DNA of 64,000 bases from Cerioporus squamosus (GCA_022592435.1 JABYQS010000113.1:62001-126000); one strand, 5' to 3'. Counted from the stretch's first letter, positions 1 to 12,417 are shown. The notes: generated by a model not told the origin, from the sequence alone. Program-made: numbers and translations.

Positions 1-206
1 GCTTGCAACGCGGACAAAACGAGTAGCGCGGGATATGCCAAATGGCGGACAAGGTATGGCAGAGACGGTCGCGTCCCCTGCCGCTTGTTCTGGATATCGG
101 AGGTCATACATTCAATTGAGAGCGATTGATGGACGTTGGAAAGCTGCAGCGCAGAGTCCCGCAGACAGGGATATCGACCTGCGGAAACAGCTCTGCCCTC
201 CCCTTC

Positions 207-1254
207 TCACAACTCCGAGTATGCAGGCGGAGGAGCCTCGTCGTCGTCCATACGCGAAGCAGCTCTGCCTTCCTCGTGCGAGAGGGTTTGGTGGCTATCG
301 CCAGTGAGCCGAGTATTGTCCGTACCAGCTGCAGCATGAGTGGCAGGCCGGTCGTCCTCGTGTCGTGGAACAATGGATGTGGGGAGGACATCCGGTACGA
401 CCGCCGTACGCGGTAGCTCGGCCATCTGCACCGACTCTGCTGCAGGTACGCGTTGGTTAGAGCCGTGAACTGGGTCGGATGGTTGTCGATCTGGGAAGTA
501 AACAGGAGGGGCAACCTGCGAGTCCTCAGGCTGAGCGTACGGAGGTGGTCTTTCGAGGAGCGTGTTCTGTCGTCCGTTCCAGTCGCTCGTTGCAAAGCGT
601 GAGTACAATCCTGTTCCGAGATGAGTATTGTCCCACGTGTGTCGCGTATGAGGGAGATATACACTCACCGCGACGACGCCGTAAGCGATATATCCGGCAA
701 GTCAAGCCTAACACCATGGCTATAATTCCGACGACAACCATCGCGATGATGATCGGCACATGGGTCGACGAGCTGTCGTCCTGCGATGCTACAGGCACAG
801 TCGGTGTAGAGGTCGCGCTCGGAGCGTGCAGGGATACACTCTCTAGCAGACACTGTGGCGAGTTCTGCTGCGTGTACGTCAAGCAGCTCGTGTTCGTACT
901 CGGCTTGAGGGTGAACGAGACAGTGACCTTGAAACCTCCGCTATCCGAGGCTGCAATGGTGATGTGGTCCCCGCCGCAACGATTCGCCGTCCATGCAATC
1001 GAGGTGTTGGTTAGACCGAAGGCAGTTAGAACAGGTGCGGTTAGGACGGGCGAAGTACTTGAGCTGATTTGGATCGTATAGTTCGGTGTGCCGCCGGTCC
1101 ACGAGAGCTCGATGGTGTCGCATTGGGCAGGGACTTTCTCGGACAGATAGAGTTTGAGGGGATCCGCGGCTTGCACAAGGAGCGCAAGGGTACAGATGAG
1201 CACCGGAGATGCGAGGAGGTGGAATAGGGCGCAGTTTGCAATGTGACTCGTCAT
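207..1254 (-). CDS. Secreted-type single-pass membrane protein with cytoplasmic PPxY tail
   Basis: Exons 669..1254 and 207..610; intron 611..668 is GTGAGT...CAG. The 329-residue product starts at the second in-frame ATG because a hydrophobic signal peptide follows directly (ALFHLLASPVLICTLALLVQ). The extracellular part is about 160 residues, with an NYTIQ-type beta-rich domain and a Ser/Thr-rich stalk. One membrane segment (PIIIAMVVVGIIAMVLGL) is followed by an Arg-rich stop-transfer patch (RLRRRRG). The tail carries two proline-rich motifs, PPPYAQP and PPPAYSEL at the very C-terminus; PPxY motifs are known ligands of WW domains such as those of Rsp5/Nedd4 ubiquitin ligases. This layout is common in mushrooms for uncharacterised plasma-membrane proteins. 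Function is not assigned. Sure of the gene, unsure of the role. Confidence 0.8.
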
Positions 1255-1999
1255 GATGCTCGAAGTAGTCTTAGTTCTGTGCGTCAACACGTTGTCAATG
1301 GATTGTGGATGCCACAGCTTCAGATGTCGTGCACGTACCTGAGGTCCTCAATAACGCTCCTGCCTTGTGCGGCCAACGGAGCTGTGTATACGGCGTATGT
1401 TGAGCTACAGACGGTCGCAACTCTCGAGGTCGAGTTAGCGAACGAATGGGCCCTATCGAGACGCGAGACGAGTCAAATGCGTGAACAGGTGCGAGAGGGA
1501 GCGAAAGTAAATATATCTACAAGGGCATACGGGTGCGACCAAATTGAAGGCGATGCTACTGAATTGGCGCGATCAGCCTGTCTTCGCCTACACCGACGGC
1601 TATGTATGTATCACGACAGATATTGCAAGGCTGTGAGCTGTGCGATGGATGATAGTCGTGCGGTGGCGCTGCCGAGATATAGCCTAGCCCATGCAAGTGG
1701 TAATGAGGATAGAGCACTTCAGACTTCAGTACTATATGAGCGTGAGGTACTCACTTCTACAATACCGATAGCATGACTACTCCCTATTAGTTTGGCGAGC
1801 GAAGGGTGGTTGCTGGGTATCGCTATCCAGGCGTGTCCATCGTCCTAAGAAACTCAAACCAACGTACCTCCCGTAGAGCAGGTTCGAGCTCAGGCCTCAA
1901 TCCATAGGTAGGTCAGTCGTAAACGTAGCATGGAGAAGGTGCGAGACCGTCTGAGATCGTTGACGGACAACTTCAGGTTGACGCCCTTGTTGACGCCTG
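1255..1999. other. Intergenic, no supported gene
   Basis: Several open frames occur on the plus strand, but none has a recognisable domain or a paired splice-site structure. Nothing can be supported. Confidence 0.5.
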
Positions 2000-2914
2000 G
2001 TGCAGCTTACGGGCGCCAATCTAATCAGAGTAGATCCAGATATAAGACAAGGAATCGCCGCTCAACCACTGGAGCTTGACCACTTCCTCACAGTGACCAC
2101 TTTGCAAACATACCTCATCTTTCTACCTTCCACAGTGCGTTATATGTCTCAAACTGAAGCAAGCTGCACCTGCGGGAAGTGCTTTGAGGGATGGCTATCC
2201 CCGAGGATGCGGGAACGTCTTGAATGTGAGTACTATTCTCACACTCTCGCAGACACAATCCGCCCATCACTCGCCACACTGCTTTTGGCTTAGATTCTAC
2301 TGAGCTTCGCTACGAGCTCTCGAAATCGCTACTCCAGACGCAGGACGGAGTCCCGACGATATCACTAGTGTTCTTCCATCGACTACGCCCACATCGACAC
2401 GTCCGTTCACTACCTTCCTGCCGCAGTACGCGCTAAGATCGGCCCCGCCGCACCATCGGAAGCGTCTCCTGCGGGCGACACCATATACCGCGGATACGTC
2501 GCCGTCTTCAAAGCCATCAAAGACCTCATTGACGATGAGGACCCAGACCGCCACAGCTTTCCATCCGTCTCTACCATCTCCGACCAACTCTCCAAGCTCC
2601 GAGATGCCTCCGAGGACTCGACCTCGAGGCTCATCGCTGCGTATCTGGATAACGGAGGGCAAGCTGAGTACGCGCTTGACTGCATAGTCGACCGAGCGCG
2701 CGAGGAGCTCTCGCCCCTTGGCCGACACTACGATGCGGAGAAGCAATACATCGACGCGGTTCTGGAGAGCGAGTGGCAGAGCCACGCTGCATGTGCGAAC
2801 GACCTAGACTTCCCGCTCGTTCGCGCGAAGCTGGGCTTGCTTGCGGAGACCCTGAGCGTTGTCCCGGACGATGAAGCTGATTCACGAGATCCGTTTTCCG
2901 ATGACGAGGAGTAG
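2000..2914 (+). CDS. Uncharacterised polypore orphan-family protein (model incomplete)
   Basis: Two blocks read in the same frame. The first (about 2144-2260) has a cysteine motif CTCGKC followed by EGWLSPRMRERL. The second (about 2369-2914) ends with LDFPLVRAKLGL and an acidic tail DPFSDDEE before TAG at 2912. In-frame stops at 2291 and 2366 lie between the blocks, so an intron ending at the AG at 2367-2368, or a frame break, must separate them; I could not find a donor giving a clean join. I recall the same two-block layout from hypothetical proteins of polypore genomes, where it forms a large family of unknown function. The start codon is not resolved. Could be a pseudogene. Confidence 0.45.
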
Positions 2915-3280
2915 GGCCGGTGTGTCGCTTTGGTCTTGATTGGTTCTTGTGGCAATGGCAATCGGATCTGGGTGTACGACTACGGACGTCGGTATGAACG
3001 ATGCTTACATACATGCCGCTGGCGAGCGTATACAGCTTGATTGGCTCTCACACCAGCAGGGGGCCAAGGTCCAACATGACGACGCATGCTTCCCCGCAAG
3101 TTCAGGGCCGATAGTGAATACTGACTGGATACTCCTGATCACAACAGAAGGCACAGAACTTTGAATATGCTCTCACCAACTGGGCTATTATGGGAACTGG
3201 TCGCACGCACCAGGAGCTTCAAGAGGCGACGCGCCGGACGGCTGCGTCTCCTCCCCAGACCTACTTCAACGCGTTAGACC

Positions 3281-4427
3281 ATGGGATCATCGGTAACAGA
3301 CCCCAATGACCCCTACTGTCTGAAGAAGCTAACCAAGGAAGCAAACGCTATGTTATCCAGTTGGTCGATCCCTGGCACGCAGAGTCCACCCCCGAAGACT
3401 GACGTCTTTCCGTTGTGCAGAGTTCTACAACGACGTTTCCTCCTCTCCGACTGTAGCGCAATGCCGAGCGCTCACCCTCGCGATCCGCCAGCTGCCGGAA
3501 TGCGAGTGGTGCACCGTCCCCAGGGTGCGGCGCTACTTCATGGCCCGGCGCTGCTACGAAGGGAGGAAGCCGCTTACTACCAAGCCTCGAGCTCGCCCTC
3601 CGTTCCTGGGTTCTGCACCGCGTTCGAATATTCCCGCTGGGACTTCCTCGAGTGCTCAGAAGGTCCAGAACAATGGTCCGCTGTTCCCCGCAACGCAGAT
3701 GCCAGTGGCCGCGCCCAAGAGCTTCTCGACACAACCGGTACGCGGACGAGATGAGCGGGTTCCCTCAATGTCGGGGATTGGACGCACAGGGGCGCAGGCG
3801 GCGAGTAGAAATATCGCCCCGACGATACTAAAGCTCCATCCTATGCCTTCACGTGCGTTACCATTCGCTCACTGTATAGGCCCTGCAAACATGCCTCTGA
3901 CGTTGTGCACGTAGCTCATCCTCGTCCTCGACTGTACTTTGACTATGGATGCTCGATGCCACACCCGGGCGCATATATTCTCCCCTGGAAGATCATCTAC
4001 AGACCACCCGAATCCGTGAGTTCCTTGTCCTGAACGCATACTCCAGCGTGTCTCAACGAAGCCGACATGACAGCGTGCACCTCACTATTTCCGGCACTAC
4101 TCCTCGACGCAGTCGTGCCCCTCACCGGTGCACTGGGCGAACCCTGTATCCGCTCCTCCTCAGCTAATCGATGTCCCCCCGCTAAGGTGCTTCTGTACTC
4201 TCCCTCAGACCGACCTTCCATTGCACCAGCTCGCTGCTCAGCTCGAGGACGCCCTGACGGACTCTCCTGCCACACTCACAGAGCTGCCCAAGACGCCGAC
4301 GGACCTGATGCGTCGGATTGGAGACCAGCAGGCGAGCAAGGACTTGCTCAGAGCAATCAACGAGCCCCTGTATTCGCGAGTTGGCCTTTCCCCATCGGCA
4401 TGGGCCCCAGGTCTGTTCTACGGGTAG
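3281..4427 (+). CDS. Divergent homeodomain-like protein 1
   Basis: Exons 3281..3359, 3421..3852, 3915..4015 and 4074..4427; 321 residues. Residues about 10-75 resemble a homeodomain: helix 1 ends in AMLSKFYNDV, helix 2 follows SPTVAQCRALTLAIRQLP, and recognition helix 3 is VPRVRRYFMARRCYEG. The Asn found at position 51 of DNA-binding homeodomains is Ala here, and Trp48 is Tyr. The C-terminal half carries LPKTPTDLMRRIGDQQASKD, nearly identical in the paralog at 20302-21518. Both genes share four exons and the same splice phases. The first intron has an unusual GTTGGT donor. It faces a methyltransferase pseudogene. Likely nuclear; a true DNA-binding role is uncertain. Confidence 0.6.
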
Positions 4428-4499
4428 CCGAGTCACCACTCAGACCCTCACTACGGACCACTCCAAGCCGAACGTCGGCCACCCGGTCTCTACCCTACC

Positions 4500-5023
4500 T
4501 TGCATTTACCGACTCCGCTCCTCCACCAGCCACACGTCTACTCTGACCGTGCCCTTCTCGAATACCGCATACCGCCCCATCCCACATCTCCGGAGCGAGT
4601 GGCAGACCATACCGAACGTGTGCCCCCGCCGCTAGTCCGACGATCATCGAGCCCGGCTGGGGCGAGAGCAGCGAGGCGAGTGTGCGGGCAAGCCGGAGCT
4701 GCGCTTCCTCGGTCTCGAAGACGTGGAACCTCTTGCATAGAGTGATCGCGGATACATGTCCATGAAGCTCGCTCAGCGTGACCATGGAAGAGAGCTCTGG
4801 CGCGGGATCAGCGGGCAGGGAGTAGTGAGCAGGGAGTAGGGAGTAGGCGGGCGGGTTCGGCTCGAGGTATGTAAGACGGGCGGAGGATGTTCCCGCAGAC
4901 GAAGGGGGACGGGGAAGCTCTCCGGAGTCGAATCGAACAACCTGTGGCCGAGCTCCGAGAACTCTGCAGCGCAGGAGGATGGTCAGGCTCGGAGGTATCG
5001 CGTTGAAAGGGAACAAGGCGCAC
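4500..5023 (-). pseudogene. Truncated methyltransferase pseudogene (copy of the 15.5 kb gene)
   Basis: Similar to the last intron and last exon of the methyltransferase at 15494-16643. It starts at a GTGCGCC donor-like sequence (5023) and keeps the whole intron, including its CTGCAG acceptor. The exon copy follows with FHVFETEEAQLRLAR and LASLLSPQPGSMIVG, then loses the segment holding MFCHSP and changes frame. Exons 1-4 are absent. Retention of an intron shows a DNA-level duplication, not a retrocopy. Not expected to be functional. Confidence 0.8.
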
Positions 5024-5593
5024 CTATCGTTACGTCTATACTCGCTCGTCGTGTGCTCTCGTCGAACCGGCCCCCGGTCGTGGGGCGGGAAGGGGTGAGC
5101 CTTGAGTCTCATAAGGCGGGTCTAGTTTTTGTCAGGGATGCGGGGCTGGTACGAAGCCTCAGGCTGCCTCTCTTGGCCAGGGCAGCTGTCCACGGCTGAA
5201 TGCCACTAGTGTAGTAGTCTATCCTTAGCCTGAACCTCGACGAACAGGATGGGTAATCGACGAGTGGTCTCTGGCCATCCTACAGCGCTCCAAGCCCTCG
5301 GAGTTCCTCGCGGCCGTCAACACCATCCCGGGGACGAATCTGAAACGACCGCGCCGCCATGCAGGCCACCGATAGAACATGTCGACAATCAGTAGCGACG
5401 AAGTGGCCAACCACGACTCTGCAGAAGAAGTAGTACTACGTGTATACGTGCGCAGTCTGCACAGATGAGATCGCAGAAGAATGGATGAAGCAAGCACAAC
5501 ATAGATCGACAAAGAACATCATAGCATACAGGGAGCAATCCGCCCACTCCCAGAGCGAGCAAGGACAAAACGACAATCCAAACGTACGCAAGA
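5024..5593. other. Intergenic, no supported gene
   Basis: Holds the 3' flank of RAD7 and the truncated edge of the methyltransferase copy. No gene structure seen. Confidence 0.5.
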
Positions 5594-8269
5594 TCACACA
5601 CCCTTCTCGATGCCCTGAATGTTCACACCTCTCTGCAAAAGAGAGAAAGTAAGACATAATGAGCGTCGACGTTCGAACGCACGAGGACCGCGACACAACA
5701 CGCACCTTGCGCGCACAATGTTCCGTCAGGCGCCCACACCCCCAGACCTTGAGCTCCTCAAGCTCATCGCACTGCTCCAGCACGCTCTTGACAAACCAGT
5801 CGTCGACGCACCGACACCAGCCCACGTCGAGCTTCTTCAACGCCAATGCCCTCTTCGGGATGAGCTTGAGCGCGTCCTCGGACACGGTCTTCCACCCGTT
5901 GATGTTCAAATCCGTCAGGTCCGCGCCCGAATGCTTGAGCACCGCCTTCAGCGCGGCGTCCGCGAGCTCGTCGTTTCGCGACATGTCGAGCGAGGAGAGG
6001 GGAGCGCTCTTCCAGTTCCCGAAGAACTCGGCGACGCCAGCATCGGTGAGGTCCGTGGTGTTGGCGAGCACCAGCGAGCTGAGGTGCAGTGCGTGGGGCT
6101 TGATGCCCTGGAAGAGCACCGCGTCCGTAACGTCTACATTGCCTGAGAGGTCAAGGTGGTCAAGAGAGCCGCCGACGGCCTCGAGCATGTCGATCAAGGC
6201 GCGTTCGGTCAGCGCGTCCGCCTTGCCGGGATACGAGAGGTCTAGATAGGTGAGCTGACCGGCGAGGGGCTTGATGCACTCTAGGAATTCGTCGGACATC
6301 TTGCCGACCTCTTTCAGGCGCAGTTCCTTGAGGTTCGGACAGCTCTCCACGAGCACGCGCATACAGTCAGCATCGAAGCGCGGGCTCTGGGTGATCAGAA
6401 ACCCTTCGAGATTCGGGTGTGTGCGGAAGAATGTCTGCCATGCCGCCGTGCGCACCAGGAACGGCCCGAGGAGTTCGATGCGCTTCAGGTTAGGCAGCCT
6501 TTCTGCCCACGCATCTGCCACAGTGTCGTCCATACGCCCGCAGAAGTCCAACCGGAGGCTGGTCAGATTCGGGTTCAGTATGGCCATTGTGCAGAACGCG
6601 GGCGCCGTCAGGTCTGGAAGCGAAGAGTGAGCGCACCAGAACGGCGGAGAGACGAAAGGAAACGTACTGGTTACATCGTACAGCGTCAAGCGTTTGTTCT
6701 CGACGTCATAGAAGAGCATCACATTTTCCGCATTTCTGCAGTGGGCGAATGAGATGGAGCGAAAGAGCACGTAACGGAAGCACGCACAGGCTCCTGTTGT
6801 TCGAGAGAGCTTTCGCGATCTCGTCCATGTTCATGGTCCCGATATCACCAAGCGCCTCGACGTCGTCGATGTGTTTACTGATCACCTGAGGAACAGTCAG
6901 TGGCATATAAGGCAGCGTCCGTAGCATGTTTTATCGCACCTGTATGCAGATGGACGCGAGGCTGGGGAAGCGGCGCTCCTCATAGCTGACGACAGTACGC
7001 TTGTCCGATGCCGCTTTGCGCTTCCTGGGTACAGCGGGCTTCTTGAACGGGTCGGCGCCGGAGGACTTTGCGCAGATATGACACAACCACCCCGGTGGCG
7101 GGTTCGCAGCCATCGTGTACTTCGTCTTTCACGCGAGGGGGATTCAAACAGAGGCCACAGGCAAACCGAGCAAGACCACTCACCACCGTGAATTGCTTCT
7201 GGCATCGAGCGCAGTCTTCGAAGCTTCCGACAGATGGCTTGGGCAAATCGCCCTTCCACATCTTCGACAACGCAGAGTATGGATCCGCGTCGCTATCTTC
7301 GTCATCGTCATCATCTCCCTTCTTCGCCTTCTTCTTCGCCTTGGCCTTCTCCGTCTCTTTCTCCTTCTGCTTCGCCGCCGCTGCCTTGCTTTGCTTACGC
7401 TTCTTCGGCGCGGGCTCTTCGGGTTCATCTAGGTTGTCGGACGCGTACCCGTCCGCAAGTTGCTGGGGTGTATGTCAATAACGTGGCAGATGGTGCGCAC
7501 GCAATATGGAATAGTAGCTTCGTGTCGCAAGCTCGCTGAAGGATGTGCCCAAATCTGGGAAGCACGACATTGATGCGCATATAGCCAGCCGTAATTCTCC
7601 GCAACGAATCTGGCACTAAGGAGCTCCGCTGCACGTAGAGAGAAAAGGTCTCGCAAGGATCACGTTCATCCCTGCAAAGTAGACAATAACTCGAGTCTCA
7701 CGCTCCACCTCGGCCACCTCTGTACGAGATGGGTCGCAACGGATCCACCCGTCGCGTGCTACATGCTCTCCGAGGCCCGATCTCCTCCCAACCACCTCAT
7801 AGCAAGACCATTCAAGCGGGACGCCCAAGCGCACCGGAGGAGGGCGAACAGGGGTAACGTGGTCATAATACCTCTAATTTGGCCTGCCCAATCGTCACGA
7901 CTGTACGTGGCGAGGAAAGGACCGTCGCACATGGACCACTCTTCCTCAGAGCTCTTCAAAAACGTAGCCGCCCAAAGAAGGAAAGATTATGGATAGGGAG
8001 GTTTGACGTACCGCTGTGTCCTGCCCCTCCTGTGCGTCCTCCATCTCGACGTCCTCCTGTTCCTCCTGCCCCTGGTTGCTGGGTCCTGCGACGGGCTGGG
8101 CTTGCGCATTCTGGCGCGTCTGCGCCCTGCGTGCTATTGTGGTCGGGGTGATTCCCGACTCCTACGTGGTCGCATTAGTGACGAGAAAATACCGGCAGCA
8201 CTGAAAACTTGCCCGCAAAAACTCAGTGAGCGCCGACGTCGGCCCACGAACATTGTTGCGACGACTCAT
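5594..8269 (-). CDS. RAD7: RAD7/Rhp7-type nucleotide-excision repair protein
   Basis: Eight exons: 8213..8269, 8012..8161, 7184..7462, 6940..7125, 6788..6885, 6668..6735, 5706..6613 and 5594..5632; 594 residues. The N-terminus has the family signature RGPTSALTEFLRESGITP. A basic Lys-rich stretch follows, then a zinc-binding pair CARC...CHIC (split by an intron), and about 330 residues of leucine-rich repeats (for example YLDLSYPG, HLDLSGNV). Rad7 works with Rad16 in global-genome repair of UV damage and in an E3 ubiquitin-ligase complex. Intron 1 (8162..8212) is GC-AG with a GCAAGT donor. Intron 2 (7463..8011) is 549 nt, ten times the local norm. The frame is clean throughout, so this is a confident intact gene. 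Confidence 0.93.
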
Positions 8270-8780
8270 GAGTGGTTAGGCCTTCAACTGAGGAGGTAAA
8301 TGCAACGGAAGTGTCGATGAGCACAACAGAGAGTGACCGCGATACGGTGGAAGATTGGTAGAAGAGGACAAGGTTTATCGGCGCTCAGGGGACGCGTCGC
8401 GACGCGGTTCATTAAGTCGCAAACATGTCCAAACAACGCGTCGACTTACCGTGATTATGATGCCCATGGACGGTTAGTGAGTAGAGTGAAGTCTTGTCCT
8501 TGCAGGTACGTTGAGGACGTAACTTGTTGTTGACATGTACAACGTGGGGATGCATCGAGTATCAGACCAGCGCGATTGTTATTTATTACACTGGCAAAAG
8601 GTGCTTGTGTTACAGTACTGTGGGCCTCTGGCATTAGCTAGTTACAGTATAAGTACCGTACAGAAGGACACTGGTTCGAACACGACACCCTCAATTTATA
8701 TGAGGAAGACCGAACACACTGATGGTCTCCCTCGACATGGGAGGAGAGGGAATCCAGGCTGTCGGGTGGTTGCCCAGACG

Positions 8781-11192
8781 TCATGTCGCGCTGCGGCGCA
8801 TGGGAGGTGGGAGCCCAGGAGGAGGGAAGTAGTTCGAAGCGTTCGGACCATCAGCAAGAGGCTGATTCGGTGGGTGTGCAAGACCCGGAGGATGCAGCGG
8901 GGCCTGAGGCGCGACCGGTGCCGGAAGCCCAGGTGGAGGCACGCGAGTACCCTGCGGTCTATGACCGGGAGTACGAGCGAAGCCGGGAGGCGCGGGAGGA
9001 GGAGACTCGCGACCCGGTGCTGGTGTCCTGAAGAGCATGGCCGTGGGGGGCTCCGGCCACTCAAAGTTCGGGAGAGGCTCCTCCATCTGCTGCACGACAG
9101 CATTGTTGTCCATGATCCAGCGTCGATGGACGACCTCGCCACGATGGTTGACGACCTGCCCAAAGACGGGGTCGTTCTCATACTCGGCCGGGGGTTCCTG
9201 ACCGCGATGCCACGCTGCGAAGGTCAGATCGCACTTCTTGGCCGACGTGCACATCTGACGAAAGTGCGGCTGGTAGTCGTCTGTGACGAACATAGCAAAA
9301 AGAATGCGTCAGCACGTCCCACAAGTTGAAGTAACACTTCGGGGTCAGGACACTCACGAGGAATCAAGCCATCATAGACTGAATCGAAGTTTACGCCTTC
9401 GAAATAAGAGTGTCCCATCAGTTGCTCGACCCTGGGTGGCTCTTCCATGAGCATCTACATAGCAACGATATCATTAGCCATGCGGATATGAGGAAGTAGA
9501 GGCTGTGCGTACCCATCTGCAAAGATCAAAGCCCCGCCTGCATATTCTTTTCCCGACCTCCCAGATGCCGACATTGGCCATAAGCCAGCGCTGTTGCTTC
9601 TCCGCACTCAGACTGAACCAATGCTCTTCTCCCTCGGGATACCGCTCAGGAACGACACCGACGTCCCACAGCGGGTCCTGCATCCCAGCCATAAGCTCCA
9701 CAAAGACGACGCCCAGACTGAAGATGTCCGTTTCGTGCGAACAATAGCCATCCTTGTCGAGAACCGCGCGCGCCATATACCCTGGGGTCCCACCCCGCAC
9801 CGTTCCCCATTTCCGGAAAGCCTCGCGATCCTTGAACGGGGACGACGGGGTAGTAGCGAAGCCGAAGTCGGCGAGGACAACCCTGCCGTCGGGCCTCACG
9901 AGGAAGTTGTCGGGCTTGATGTCTCCGTGGACGATCTGGTGTCTACAGAGATCCCACAAGGAGCAGAGCTAAGAACGCCACGAGGTGGGTAAGTCATACA
10001 CAGTCCTCAGAAGAACCGAGGGACGAACCATCTCTGCACACAGAAGCCTTATCTCGTTTGGGCTCATGGGTGCGCCGGTCTTGTTGGCCCTAGTTATACG
10101 GTTGCGGAGCGTTCCCGTACATACATCCTGCCCAGACAATCAGCCGACGTGGTGTAACGATACCCACAACACACAACGCACCATCTCCATATAGACATTG
10201 TTCTCGTCCTCCCATGCCGCGTTGAGACTCGTCCAGAACGGCAGGCGCTCCCGGGCGGCGATAGCCATGCAGTTTCTCTCAGAGAGCAGCCCCTCCTTCT
10301 CGTCCGGCCACCTGTAGCACTTCCGCTTGTGCACAGTCTTGAGTGCGACGTTCTTCCCGGTGCTCGCGAACGCGAAGAAGACGCGCCCGAACGTGCCTTC
10401 ACCGAGCATGCCTAGGATCTGGTAGCTGATGCCGTTGTGCGTGACGACGTCCGGACACGACTTCCGGTCGTGATTGTACGGGTTCGGAGGTAGTTGTTCA
10501 AGGAGTACAACCGGAGGGGCCTCCGCCTTCTTGTCGGCCTTCATTGCATCGGAAGAGCTGGAGGCTGGACCTGGCGCGTCGTCGGATTCGTTGAGAGGGG
10601 CCGACGCCCAGTGGTCCTCTTCCTCGTCGGTGACAGAGGAGCCGTCAAATTCGGTCGCCACCGTCGAGTTCGGAGCGGTCGGTACGAGTCGGTCCAGGGA
10701 AGCACTCGCACACGAGTTCGGCGTGGTGGCGATGGGCGAGTTCGGTTCAGTGGGGACCAGGGAGGGCGATGACTCCACCAAGACATCTTCTGTCTGGACG
10801 CAAGCGTCCGTAAAGTGTCGCTGTGACGAGGAAGACGGGGCCTGAGATGCGGTGTCAGGTTGCGTGGGAGATACAACGTCCTCGGGCAAGCTGGCTTGTA
10901 AGACATGTTTCCGCCAGACTGTGACATGGTCTCCGAGAGTCCGTGGGTCGCCTTGCGCGAGGCGGTCGAGGAACTCGACAAGCCTGTCTTGGCCGGTGTG
11001 ATTGCGGGATCCTGTAACGATAGAAAGCCCGAGTGCACGCGTTGACCACTTCACCCTCGGAGCTGTCTCGCGGGCGAAGCGAATCCTTTCGTGTACGCGG
11101 AGCGAGGGTTGATGAGGCTCGGGTGTGGCGGGAAGGGGAGACGACGTGGCGGATGTAGGCGTTCCGACGGTGCTAAGAAAAGAAGAAAACAT
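8781..11192 (-). CDS. Serine/threonine protein kinase with proline-rich tail
   Basis: Exons 10182..11192, 10029..10127, 9513..9968, 9358..9454 and 8781..9280; 720 residues from the ATG at 11192. An upstream GT-AG intron (11173..11231) could instead supply an extra 5' exon, so the start is uncertain. About 250 low-complexity residues come first, then the kinase domain: Gly loop GEGTFGRV, VALK lysine, catalytic loop HGDIKPDN, DFGFA, and TPGYMARAVL in place of the usual APE. The motif HGD replaces HRD, as in some divergent fungal kinases. The C-terminal 100 residues are Pro-rich (PPPGLPPPM). The key Lys, catalytic Asp and DFG Asp are present, so activity is plausible. Substrate unknown. Divergent from AGC-type kinases. 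Confidence 0.85.
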
Positions 11193-11232
11193 ATCAGAAG
11201 ACCTGAAGTGAATAAGACAGATGGGACTCACG

Positions 11233-12411
11233 TGGGGGCCGAGTACTGGATGGCCTGAGGAGACAAGCCCAAACGCGCGCGGAGCCCGAGAGAAATGGCA
11301 ACAAGAAAGCCGATGCCATAGATTCGTTGCGAGTGAGGAAGGAACCGATGAGCGACGTCGTGGTCGGGGCGAGGGATGTGGTCGACGATCCGGGGTTCGA
11401 GCCGCCGCCACAATGACCGCTGACGCCGATGTGGCCAACAGTCAAGGTCGCGCAGCGGCGGCGCGACGCATCACGCGACGTGATGGCGGGACACAAGTGC
11501 GGGGTAAAAAGGTGTTGCAGCAGCGACATCGCCGTGGTTCACGGGGCGGGAGAGTCGAAGCGGCAGATGGTGGGTGAGTGGCGGGGCGGGAGTCGGGAGA
11601 GACTTCGTGAGTGGCCATGGGAGAGCGCGGGGGCGCGAGATATACGAAACCAGAGGTCAAAGCGTAGAGGTGGCCGAGGCACCAAATCTCCCCGGCAGCG
11701 GCACGTTGAGGGCAAAGCGTCGGGCGGTGCATAACCTGGGTGGCGCGGGCGCCAGGTTGAGGTCAAAGCGGGGACCCAGCATGAGGCAGGGTGATAGCCA
11801 AAGCGTAGCTGTAGCTCGACCGGAGACTCGGTAGCAGTTACAGGTACCTGTCAAAGCTATCGCACAATCGGCCTATCCCTGACGAGCTCGAGCATATGCC
11901 AGCTCTCGATGGGGTCCGACAATTGCAACGTGGTATGTACGTAGCAGTGAAGGTATGCCTACACCGCATCAGGGCGAGAAGTGAACACTTGGACCGTGTC
12001 AGCGGGAAGCGCAAGCTCAGAAGATTTTCACCACTGGTGCAGACATTCCCCGCGCCCCAGCTAACGTATGGAGTTCCTCGAGCATTAGGGAGGACTCCGA
12101 GACGACAGCAAGTGAAGGTTCAAAGCTAATCACATATGAGTTCTGAGCATCAACATCAGCACTTTTGGCACACACAAGAGAAATCATACCCAGCAGGCAC
12201 ATATGAAATGCAGCGAGAGCGCGCTCGGAGCAGATGGTGGGCGTAGGACAAGCAGGGGGTCGTCATCGACTCGGATGTCGTGACTCGTTTGCAATCTAAG
12301 TAACTCATATAGCACCGCCACATTGACTCACACTTACACTCGGCGATTCCTCCTGATTACTTCGCTTGAGGCGCGATAATACTGACCCGACTTACCCCTC
12401 AATTCAATCCC
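11233..12411. other. Intergenic, no supported gene
   Basis: GC-rich 5' flank of the kinase, possibly with its first exon or leader, then an unannotatable stretch. No domain or convincing splice structure seen. Confidence 0.4.
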
Positions 12412-12417
12412 TATAAA
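12412..12417 (+). promoter_or_regulatory. TATA box candidate (TATAAA)
   Basis: TATAAA about 280 nt upstream of the SGNH-esterase remnant. Its partner first exon is not identifiable, so it may be a relic. Confidence 0.35.

Noticed and set aside
1243..1776. 177-codon plus-strand open frame
   Set aside because: No recognisable domain, no splice signals needed, and it starts inside the 5' end of the membrane-protein gene on the other strand.
5659..6249. Plus-strand frames across RAD7
   Set aside because: Shadow of the leucine-rich-repeat exon on the other strand.
8535..9329. 264-codon plus-strand open frame
   Set aside because: Antisense to the proline-rich last exon of the kinase; no motif of its own.
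11228..11438. Upstream in-frame extension of the kinase
   Set aside because: The apparent start is TTG, not ATG. An extra 5' exon remains possible but cannot be fixed.
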